From positions 24,289,346 through 24,353,345 of the forward strand of contig CM020618.1 in NCBI GenBank assembly GCA_009829735.1: a stretch of 64,000 bases of DNA, written 5' to 3'. The stretch comes from Pyropia yezoensis (lineage: Eukaryota > Rhodophyta > Bangiophyceae > Bangiales > Bangiaceae). The notes under the pieces are model-generated. The model saw only the letters and a program-made list of their open reading frames with translations. It was not told the DNA's origin and ran no database searches. Positions 19,628 to 28,974 of this stretch are shown here, piece by piece; positions within the stretch are counted from its first letter, which is position 1, and each line of letters begins with the position of its first letter. The position numbers and the translations under genes are program-made.

Positions 19628-20096
19628 TGTGGCAGTATTGACCCCCAGGTAGGGGGGCAACACGTGCCATGCAAGGGGCGGCAGGCCACTAGCCTGACCC
19701 GTTCCTCCCCCTGCATTGGGGTCCATATTCCCTAAGTTTGGGATAGTTGGCTTCGTAGTAAATCCAACTTGGATTTGAGGGTTTTCTGCATTTATCGTCT
19801 TGAATTTTCGTGTGGCCCGGTGGGCAGGTGCTGGGGTGGGAGATTCTGAGTGGCGAGATTCTGAGTGGACCCTGGGGGGATAAGGGGAGGGACAGCGGGG
19901 CTTGGCCCTGCTTCCCCGTCCCGACCAAGAAACTGTTGGACCACACACCATCCTCTTCTTTGTCCGTGGGGGGTTTGCCCCACAACAGGGACAGAGTGTG
20001 TGCGACTTGCACTTCTTCCGGTTCCCCCGACACGGGAGGCAGCCCTTGCACACCGCCCCAACTTGGGTGCCGTGTGTGCATGTGGTTTTTGCCACA
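19628..20096 (+). repeat. LTR copy 3 (3' LTR of copy II)
   Basis: 469 bp, TGTGGCA...TGCCACA. It is followed directly by primer-binding-site and gag-leader sequence. It therefore also serves as the 5' LTR of a deleted element to its right. Its diagnostic bases (GTGCATGTGG) match LTR copy 4. Confidence 0.93.
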
Positions 20097-20210
20097 TTTG
20101 GTGGAGCAGCAGGGGACTAGAGGTCCCTCAAGCCAGCAGGACTGGAAGTACGGGCGGGCAACAGGCCACCCCGACTCAGTCGGGAGTTCACTCGGGTGAC
20201 ACTTCTGATG
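20097..20210 (+). mobile_element. Internal remnant between LTR copies 3 and 4
   Basis: 20 bp identical to the primer-binding region of copy II are joined to about 95 bp of its gag start (equivalent to about 11420-11516). The junction falls in a short GGGGA/GGGA microhomology, so about 210 bp of leader is missing. The rest of the internal region is absent. This is a deletion derivative. Confidence 0.88.
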
Positions 20211-20211
20211 G

Positions 20212-20617
20212 AGCCTGACCCGTTCCTCCCCCTGCATTGGGGTCCATATTCCCTAAGTTTGGGATAGTTAGCTTAGTAGTAAATCCAACTTGGATTTGAG
20301 GGTTTTCTGCATTTATCGTCTTGAATTTTCGTGTGGCCCGGTGGGCAGGTGCTGGGGTGGGAGATTCTGAGTGGCGAGATTCTGAGTGGACCCTGGGGGG
20401 ATAAGGGGAGGGACAGCGGGGCTTGGCCCTGCTTTCCCGTCCCGACCAAGAAACTGTTGGACCACACACCATCCTCTTGTTTGTCCGTGGGGGGTTTGCC
20501 CCACAACAGAGACAGAGTGTGTGCGACTTGCACTTCTTCCGGTTCCCCCGACACGGGAGGCAGCCCCTGCACACCGCCCCAACTTGGGTGCCGCGTGTGC
20601 ATGTGGTTTTTGCCACA
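20212..20617 (+). repeat. LTR copy 4 (5' truncated)
   Basis: It lacks about the first 68 bp of the LTR, starting at AGCCTGACCCG, and ends at TGCCACA. Apart from that it is close to LTR copy 3. Confidence 0.92.
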
Positions 20618-21595
20618 GTTATAGTAGCCAACACTCCGTAAGTAGTAACACCACTAAGAGGCAAAAGATACAGAAGAGAGGACGAGTCCCTATCCGTGTG
20701 CCAGGGCCGGAGACGGCGTCACCACTAGGGTGACGGGAACCCTTCCCCTGCTGCTCTACCAATGTAGCACAATGGGGAACCGTTACCTATCCACTCTCAG
20801 GGAACACACACCGAGGGGGATCGACGTCAGAGTCACCGGGTGGCCAAGGTTGCTGTCCTTCGAGCACAAGCAACGGGACCAAGATGGGAGCCCAAAAGGG
20901 AGGGGGTTGTTGTTATCCTATTCCTCGCGGCGGAACCGCCGCCGGCCTCTCGTTATAAACCCGCGGAGACGACCTCTACATACTCTATCCTCCAACACGC
21001 AAGTCCCTCTGGCAATGCGTAACCCGTAGATACTTTAGCCAAAGTGAACCCACAAAACGAAAGGTACGAATCAGAAGTAGCCCCCTAGATTGGGATAACA
21101 TTACGGGTTCCCATATTGCTACAGCGGTTCATGGATTATCCTTCAGTGCCTCCCCTCTTGTCCTTGTCTCTTCCTGACCTTCTCGCACAGTGTCAACCTT
21201 GTACTTAGCATGCTTGTATATGCATCGGTATTTTAACGCTTTGCTGTCGCATTCCGAACTACTCCCCGCCACGGTAGAAGCCCGCAGTCAACCGGCCCGA
21301 AACGGTTGGGATCTGCAGGGCACATGCGTACTCGGAGCTCTCTCCCTCTTCGTCCGTGCTACTTTCTCCCATCTCACTTTCGAGGGACTCCTTCGCAGAC
21401 TTGATATTTGCGCCCGCGCCTCTGCCAGCTGCCAGACCTCCAGCGGTAAGCAGACCAATGTCCTGGCCGGTAGCGGCCGGCGCTGCTGTTGACACGGTAA
21501 GGTCGACCACAGGCAGGCCGCCGCATGGCATTCTGCTTCTTGGTTGCCATAGCGCTCGATCCTGGCGAGCTTTCCCCCTTACCAGAACTGGGTTG
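20618..21595. other. Non-coding flank, possibly an old LTR piece
   Basis: Less GC-rich than its surroundings, with no supported ORF. A TATAAA at 20954-20959 follows a short GC inverted pair (GCGGCGGAACCGCCGC), which would suit a promoter of a decayed LTR. That is only a guess. Confidence 0.4.
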
Positions 21596-23098
21596 CTAGG
21601 GCCCCTCTGCATTCGAGGACGACACAGGCTGGGGTGGCTTCGTTGCGTGCTGCTGCCGAGAGGCCCCCGCACGGGCTTCCGCACGACGCTGGCGAGACGC
21701 AGCAAGCGCGGAGCGCCCCAGAGGGATCATCTCCGGGTGCAGGTTGGCTCGGAGCTCCTTGGATTCCGGGGTGTCGCTCAGGGCTGTTAAAGTGCTCCGC
21801 CGCAGCACGCCGGTCCTCGGCTTGCTGTGCTGCCCCGCTCGCCTTGATCGCCGCCGCACGCTTAGAGGTGGAGGACACCATTGCTTCGATGGCCTCGTTT
21901 GAGGCCAACAGCGCCTGTCTCCGGCCATGCTTTCCAGCCTTACTGTCGCGTTCGCTGCGTTCCTGGCGTTTCGCTGCTTTTGTACCGATCGATTTCTCTC
22001 GTGGAGGCGGCCGCTTACCGGCACCGCCCGCGGTCGACCCGCTGCCACTTCCCTTAGTGCCGACAAGAGCAGCTGTCTCAGGATCTGCCGCCGCCCCGCT
22101 CCACTTTTCTAGGGCACGCAACTCTTCCCAGCATGGCTGCCAGTTTTCGGGAATCTTGCGTGCACGACGCTCGAGCAGCGGTCTGCCAGCTTTTCCAGAG
22201 CCTCTTCTTAGCAGCGGTCCTTCCTTGCGGCTTTGTATTCACTCGCCACGGAATACAGCGCTCGAGCTGCGCGCTTCACGCAATCCTCATGGAGGTTTCC
22301 CGTGAGAGCGAACAAACCAGCCACAAAGTGCAAGTGGGCGTAGCGCTGCGCGCACGGCCCAATGTATTGAAGACACTCCACCTTGGAGGAAGGCCACTTT
22401 CGGCTCCCCCGTCGCCCGCTCTTCTTGGAAGGAGAGAAATTGGGCGGCATCTGCTCGACAGAGCCTTTGAAAATTTCAAACCAGAATTCATCACCATCCT
22501 GGTCTGCCCCAAACAAAGAGTTCAGGGTCGCCACGACCAGCTCCTTTCACAGCACAACACGCTTTTGAGCACTCCAAGCCTTTCCCTTTCCCTTCGATCC
22601 GCGACGTGCCTCCGCATCCTTCGTGCGACTCAGCGCAGCTCCTGAGCGGTCTGGTCTTGCACGCGGTGCCGCCGCGGGCGACGGAACACCTGCAGCGGCC
22701 GTGCTGACGGCCCCGCCAAAAGCTTTTCCTGAGCTACCAGCGACGGCCGCCTGGGCCGGCGCTCCGCTTCCCAGTCGCGCTGTGCTGCGAAAAGGCGGCT
22801 CAACAGTGCTGCCGCCCGCACGATCACGTGCCGCCGCCGCCCCCGCGGCCCTACGACCACCAGCAACTCGCGGATCAGCACCAACGCGATGACCACGAGC
22901 GCCGGCAGGAATGGGCGCTCCGCCGACCAAAACCGCGTCCTCTAACGCCACCGGGACAGGAAGTGGCGCTGTCCGTGGCTGCAGCGGAGCCATCCGCCCC
23001 AACGCCGTGTCCACAGCTCTCTCGGCTGCATCCACACGCTCCCGTGCCTCGAAGATGGCTCGGGGGGCCGCCGCTTTATCGACGATCTGATTTCTCAA
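21596..23098 (-). pseudogene. Myb/SANT-like protein with NAM-associated type C-terminus, broken
   Basis: Reading the minus strand: an Ala/Pro-rich N-terminal part with a coiled-coil start (RNQIVDKAAAPRAIFEARER), then KGKAWSAQKR. An in-frame TGA follows (22547-22549). The frame resumes with LNSLFGADQDGDEFWFEIFK, a spaced RKW, and YAHLHFVAGLFALTGNLHED before ARALYSVASEYK. After a second stop there is RFPKTGSHAGKSCVP and a KRPP...GTKAAKRQER motif, then an Ala-rich helix. The pattern W...DQ...FW..I...RKW...LTGN.ED..+.A..LY followed by RP..K.AK is that of Myb/SANT-like DNA-binding proteins (NAM-associated domain) accompanying PIF/Harbinger transposons in plants and algae. At least two stops and one frameshift make it a pseudogene. 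No partner nuclease was found. Confidence 0.6.
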
Positions 23099-25382
23099 GG
23101 CGACGATGTCCGTCCGGCTTTGACGTCGACCACGCCCGTGTGTAGAACGTCCAAAAGATCAAGAGTCTGCTGAGGGAGGCGAGCCGGCTATCACAGGCGC
23201 CGCAGCAAGCAGAGAGGGGAGAGGCAGAATCAATGGCGCTTCGCCGCCAGAAGTCGGGCCAGGACTGGCTCTCGCGGCCAAGCTGTGCACAGGACGCGGC
23301 CCATGGGGTTGAAGAAAGCTCATTCGAGGGGCAGAGGGTCTGTACGATGCGCCTACACGGATAGAAGGAAAGGTCGCACCACACAGGGCACCGCTACAAA
23401 GCGATGCGCTTGGAATTGCGGTATCAATCCAGCCTGATTTAGGTCCATATCGTCCTCAAAGTGCGTTCGAGGGGCTATCATCAGCTGTTTTGAGTCCCAC
23501 TGCGCGGGACGGCCCACATCTTGTGCTGTAAGGACGCCGGCGTCGCACCCTACCTACGTAGAGGACTCTTGGGAAAGCGATCTGGACACTGGACGCTCCG
23601 AGGCTTCAGAGCGGGCCCAAGCCGGTCAGCCCGGTGATCCCATTGATCCTTTGATCTTTTGGTCGCTTGGGACCACCGCGACGCGGCGCGCTTTGCCAGT
23701 GGTCCAGATCAACATGGTCAGGAAACTGCGCTTGATTGGCCGCCTTCATTGCCCGTCCCGCAGTCACGGGACTCGATTGAGCCCCTTCCCGCAGTGCCAT
23801 AATTTGTGTCGTGCACGGCCCACGTCTTCGCCACGTGTATCATCTCAGGCGGCTTCACTGGACTGGGACTAGGTGTCCGTGCCAAGCAGGCCACTCCGAC
23901 GAGGCCACGGCTAGGCGCCGCTCCACTTTCTATGCCAACGTACACGTTCACAAAGAATCCTTTTGCACCCCCCCCCCCCTCGTCGGGCCGACTTACGCAT
24001 CAGCTCTTCCAGGGAGACACGCACTCCGCCACTGCACGCCACCAGCAACATATGTCCTGCACCGACCGTGCATTTCAACTCACAGCACCCCTCGCGCTCG
24101 ACTGGATCTCAGGCTCTTTAAAGGAACACTCCCCAAGTAGTCGCCCTTTGCCTGAACCACTTCTCTCATTCCCAGTCCATCGATTGACCACACCTGCTCC
24201 CGCTATCACGCATCGGCAGTCTCAAGTTGGTATCGTCAACGCAGTCTCATGCGGATTAAAACGGAATCCCCGCCAACGCCGCGGCCTCGCCGCCCGTCCC
24301 CCATTGCAGCTGCAATATCGCATGTCCAAAAACATACGACTGCATCCGGCAGCACACCGTTCGCATCCGCGCCTGATATGTGTCAGAGTCACGCTGAGAC
24401 AAAGCGCCCGACAATGCCGAGCCCCCACGCACGCTCAGCACACGCCCGCGGGCATTAACTCGTATCCCTGCCTCTCCCTCGCATGTCCGATCGCGACTCG
24501 GCAGGAGCCCAGGAAATCCGTGCTCTTTCCCCCATTTAGACCGCCAATACATGCCCCGAGCCTACCCTCAGGGCCACTCATCAGCCATCCTGGCCGATTT
24601 GGATCAAAGGTCCCTCGTGCTCAGCCCCTTTGCAGCCCGACCACCCTGCCGCCGGCACTGGGCAGCCTCGGCGCTCCCCTGTCGCGTCCATGCAAGCACA
24701 ATACGTGCCTCACGCTCGTGATAGCACCTCCGCGTCAGCCGCCAAGACGACCCCGACGCACGCGGCCACATAGCTGAGCACTGGCCGTGACTCCCCCCCG
24801 TGGAGCGATCATTTTTAGCGCACACCCCCACCGCGGCTGTGAGCCTGCCTTCCCGCGGTCTCGCACCTTGTCAATGGTCGCGAAATGAACATCCTCGCCT
24901 TTTTTGCCATCCTCCCTAGTACCTTTCCCGCTTGGGCCTGCGCACTCCTGGGCAGCCGAGGGTGGACGGGGGAGGGGGATGAGGGCAGCCGCTGCTGGAC
25001 CTCCTCAGCGCGCGCCGCCTGCTCTTTCCTTGCGCCGATGTTGAATCTCTTCGAGTGTGCGTAATGTGAGGAGGATACCTTCGACCTGCTCGATTTTATG
25101 AAGTGGTAGCGAAGAACCCGGGACGTGGGACGTACTCATAGGGACGCCCGCCGATTGGTCCGCAAAATCGACTCTGTAAGGACCGTCCATGATTACCACA
25201 GCTGTTCATCGTTGAAAACGTTGCCAGTACGCACCCACGCTCGCGGCGACGAAACATGCCACGGCCGCGACGTGTGCGATGGGCATGGCGCGGTGCCCTG
25301 GGGAGGCCGTGGATTCATAACAGCCGCACACGCCCCTCCCCTCCCCCTGTGAGCAACCTAGGCAGCCGACCCCGTCTCGTAC
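23099..25382. other. Gene-poor stretch
   Basis: Long open frames occur here, for example 323 codons on + at 23806-24777. They are GC-driven, rich in Pro/Arg/His with no motif, and overlap open frames on the other strand. I see no supportable gene. It holds a C homopolymer near 23967. Confidence 0.4.
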
Positions 25383-25670
25383 ACAAAAGCAAATGCATGC
25401 AGATTCCCAAGCGTACACACATGAGGGGCGTCCTCTCCTCTACAGCACAAATGAACATCCTACCCACTCTGCATACCCGCCTCATCACACGAACGAAGTG
25501 CAGTCTCTGCTGGCGAGTGACAAGCAAGAGCCCGCGAGGGTACCGCGAAGAAAAGTACACAAAAGCGCACACGTGCAGAACCCCAAGCCCACACACATGA
25601 GGGGAGTGCTATCCTAATAAGCACACATAAGCATCCTACACACTCTGCGCACCCGCCCCATCGACAGTGC
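25383..25670. repeat. Direct repeat, period about 176 bp
   Basis: The first unit (25383-25490) and the second (25559-25670) share ACAAAAGC, ACACACATGAGGGG and ACTCTGC with CACCCGCC in the same order. It is an imperfect local duplication. Confidence 0.75.
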
Positions 25671-26349
25671 GCCGGCACTTGCTGGGCCGCTGGGCGCAGC
25701 CATCTGCCAAGGAGGTGCTCGACCGGGCCACCGTCATCCGCTTGCGCGCAGCTGCAGGTAAAGACGCCCGGCGAGCGGCCTCCGTAGTGATAGGCTGCGT
25801 GCGGGCACGGCCGTGGCCACACTCGGATGGCGACGAAGAACGCTGGTCGCTGCCAGCAGGGGAGCCCACGGCTGCAGATGGTGCGCCCCTCGCCGGCTTC
25901 TTCCGAGGGTTCCCGGCTCGGCGACGAGGGTGTGGCGAGCCCTGATGGCCCCCTCGACCGCCGGACGTTATAGGTGCCTGCGATGCGCCCCGCGCATGTG
26001 CCTCTCGAGGACGAGCAGTGCGTCGTGGGCGGGTGGAGGAGGATGGCTCAACAAAATCCGCTGCCGCGTGTGTTGCGACAGCCGTCGCCTTGTCCGACTG
26101 CGTGGCCGCATGCCTCTGCTCTCTCCCGCGCCGACGCCGTGCCGGCGGCGACGCCGACGGACTCGGCACCAATGAAGAAGAGCACGACGCCGACCACGAA
26201 GGCGATGACGTGAATGGCGGTGATGGCGTGGATGAAAGGGGCGCTTCAGGAAGCGGCGACGGCGATGTTGAGCGTGAGGGGGAGCAGTCGAAGCTGAAGC
26301 TGCCAGTGTACCCAACAGCACATGCCAGAGGGCCACTGAGGTCCCCCGT

Positions 26350-26889
26350 TTAAGATAGCGGTGGCCCAACAATTGCTGCCAAGCCAGCGCTGGGAGGCAA
26401 CGCCGCGGCCACTGCTGGCCACCCAGACACTGGAGCAAGCGCACCTTCGACAGCGCTGTCCATTGCTGCAGCATCTTCGGCAGCTTCTGCCCTACTGGAG
26501 CCCCATCGCGGTAGTCTGGTCCACACGGCCCTGGCCCCCATGGTCGCCACTGCGATGGCCAGACCGTCGGACCGTGACACTGGCGTCAAACCCTCCATAA
26601 CGAGCCTCAAGGGCGTGCCATTCTTGTTTGGCTTCGCCGTCAATCCCGCGGAGTTCAGAAAGATGTCACTCGCCCGACTGGCGATCAGCTGCGCCGCCGA
26701 TAGGGCCGTTGATCCAGCGGCAGACGGCCTCTTGGGGAGGGACGAGCTAGCGGCCCCACGGTGAGGGGACGCCATCGTCATGTTTGCCCATTGGACCGAC
26801 AGCTCCGCCGCAGTGAACGACAGTCCGTCGCTGGAAGCCTCCCGAGGAACGATGCTCAGATTGATAGACGGCGCGGCGACGCTGACCAT
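26350..26889 (-). CDS. Hypothetical protein, uncertain
   Basis: A 179-codon frame starting at an ATG (MVSVAAPSINLSIVPREASS). The middle part (AAQLIASRASDIFLNSAGLT, RLVMEGLTPVSRSDGLAIAV) looks more protein-like than neighbouring GC-driven frames. The C-terminus is Ala/Pro-rich. I recognise no family and see no conserved copy in the window. It could be an exon of a larger gene or chance. Confidence 0.25.
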   Translation of the reverse strand: MVSVAAPSINLSIVPREASSDGLSFTAAELSVQWANMTMASPHRGAASSSLPKRPSAAGSTALSAAQLIASRASDIFLNSAGLTAKPNKNGTPLRLVMEGLTPVSRSDGLAIAVATMGARAVWTRLPRWGSSRAEAAEDAAAMDSAVEGALAPVSGWPAVAAALPPSAGLAAIVGPPLS

Positions 26890-27101
26890 GCCACAAGCGC
26901 CTAGGTGGTCCACCAAAATGTCCACCCCATGACGTCAGTGGGCGACACTGGGCGGCGCGAGAGGGTGCTCTATGGAAGAAGCAGAGGGCGTAGCAGATGT
27001 CGGACAAAGCGGAGGCGGGCAGCGTGTCCGGGCGGGGGTGGTAGGGTCGGCGCTCGGGGGGCCACAGCCACAGCCGCGGGAGTGATGAACCGCCGGCGGC
27101 C

Positions 27102-27231
27102 GTCAGAGAATGTGCTCGCCTGCACCTCCTGATGCCAAAGTGAAGTGGCTGCGGTGGGGTTGGCTCGTCGGAGACTGTGCTCTCCTTTACCTCCCGATGC
27201 CAAAGTGAAGTGGCAGCCGTGGGGGTAGCTC
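27102..27231. repeat. Tandem duplication, 65-bp unit
   Basis: The two units begin GTCAGAGAATGTGCTC and GTCGGAGACTGTGCTC. They share GATGCCAAAGTGAAGTGGC at the same offset. Confidence 0.85.
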
Positions 27232-27862
27232 GACGCCACACCCCGCCCTTGCGATTTGGGGGAGGGATTTTTGCCGCTCCAATTGCGACTGAAACGGTAC
27301 GGGGGGGACTGGAGCGGGGATAGCTATATTGTTCTCGCTCAAGAGAGCCACCAGCCATCGCCACGTGGTATCGTGAGCAAGGCCTTTCGTAGAGAGCGCC
27401 CGCCCTGGGGTGGCGCAAGAACGAAGGGTTTGGGGCGGCTGCTTGGCGCGCGGCGCCACAGGAAACGTACTTCCTGATTGGCCAGCCGTGAGACCAAAGG
27501 CATGGTGCGTGGCTGCGCCTTCGAGATGAGGGACCTGTGGGAGTGGGGAGGAAAAGGCTTTGCGCCATTACTGGACAGTACCGCGACGACGCTTCCGCCC
27601 ATTAAGGTATGATTTCGAGTTGGGAGGGGCCGTCCGCGCCTTGGATCTGATGGGCGTGGCGCCACGATAATGGCACAGCCGTTGCCACTTGGCATGCCGT
27701 GGGAGCGCGAGCTCGGGGTGGTCCAGCGGGGGTGGCCGAAAGTACTCGGACTATGCCAACGGACGAGGATGCCCACTTTGGCGTACCCCGCACAGAGACG
27801 GTTCCCGTCTGTGGATGGGTGGTCCGTCCTCTAGCATGAGGCGGGGGGGCGGTGGGACTTCC

Positions 27863-28338
27863 CGACGCTGACACGCGGCGGCGTCAGCGTCAGCGGCCAA
27901 ACGACTATCAGAGAGCCCAGATTAAGCCCCACATCGTCACGTATTACCCTGAACCCCAACGCCCCAGGAACGCGGAGTGCGTTGGCGTCCGGTGCATCGA
28001 ATTCGGAGGTCGTTGGCCAGGGAATGGTCCAGTTTACGCTAACGCGCAGGCCGACGACCGCCCGCAGCGATGGCTGCGATTACCGGGGCTCCGAACCCAT
28101 TTCTGACGCGTCAGCGAGTCGACAGCAGAAGGCTGTAGAATCACGTGTGTGTCACGTCGTGACAGCTCGCATTCCCATGCTCTGATTGGACACATCGCGA
28201 TCCACTTGAGCCGCGGCCGAGAGAACTTGAAGCAATTGCTTCGCGTCAGCGAGTGCCCAGGACTGGTGTGTCCTGGTCACCGCACGCCGTGGGAGCTCTG
28301 CACGGTGCGGCCGCATTCGTACACGGGCGCGTCAGCGA
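27863..28338. repeat. Dispersed GCGTCAGCG motifs
   Basis: GCGTCAGCG occurs at 27881, 28108, 28243 and 28329, with an inverted relative (CGACGCTGAC) at 27863. The copy at 28108 overlaps the palindrome TGACGCGTCA, which also occurs at 40479-40488, beyond the other side of the C-Y/A-Y pair. Confidence 0.6.
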
Positions 28339-28974
28339 CGTTCTCCGCAGCAGTCTCTTCTCCTCACCGCAACCGGTCGCAACCCGGTTCCTAAACTGTC
28401 TCGCAATACCACAGCATTATGCCAACGTGCGTACCAGGTCTGTGCCGAAAGGCGCCCTCACGCCGACGGAATGATGACGGCCCTGCAGGGCCCAGCGCCG
28501 CCGGCGTCGAACGTGGCCAATGTCGCACTCTCATTTGTGGCGCTCGGCGACAAAGCTGAGATCGGCGGTCTGCCTGGTACGGTCAGTACCGTCGCCATTG
28601 CGCACTTCGGGGCACAGCAGCTGAAGCAGATGGACCAGCCGTCGGTGGCCTTCTAGTGATTGATGGACGGTATGTTCCGTCCTCTCGTAAAGCGGCGGCA
28701 AAGGAAAAGTGCAAACCCGGCCGTGCTGGACAGTTGGGGGGGAAGGCCGAGCTGCTGCAGCACTCCTTGCTGGGATCGGACGTGCGCCACTATTTAGAGT
28801 TGTGCAAGTGACGGAGGTGGCGAGGAGGAGAGGGATGTGGGCTCAACGCAGGGCCTTTTGCAGTTGTCACGACAGCAGAAGTTCACTCTCACGTCGGTAC
28901 TCGCGAGAGGATACACGCCGTGCATCAGGTCAGAGTCACTCGTATGCAAAAACTCAAAGGAAAAGGCATCGACT

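Larger units (their letters stand above)
10727..20096 (+). mobile_element. Ty3/Gypsy chromovirus, copy II (LTR to LTR)
   Basis: A 9.4-kb element in the order 5' LTR (10727-11191), primer-binding site, gag with zinc knuckle, protease, RT-RNase H, integrase-chromodomain, antisense ORF, polypurine tract, 3' LTR (19628-20096). No target-site duplication is found: CAGTG precedes the 5' LTR, TTTGG follows LTR 3 and GTTAT follows LTR 4. The two LTRs differ at diagnostic positions, with the 5' LTR resembling that of copy I. With the extra partial unit to its right, this indicates a recombinant rather than a clean insertion. Defects in gag, protease and integrase make it non-autonomous. Confidence 0.93.
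26930..28970. other. Gene-poor region left of the Plavaka-like element
   Basis: No gene is supported. It contains a 65-bp tandem duplication (27102-27231), repeated GCGTCAGCG motifs (27863-28338) and a small hairpin (GGACGG...CCGTCC near 28667). The left end of the transposable element should lie in or near this stretch. Confidence 0.4.

Noticed and set aside
23806..24777. 323-codon + strand open frame
   Set aside because: Rich in Pro/Arg/Ser/His, no motif, overlapping open frames on the other strand, and no TATA or conserved copy. It is best explained by GC bias.
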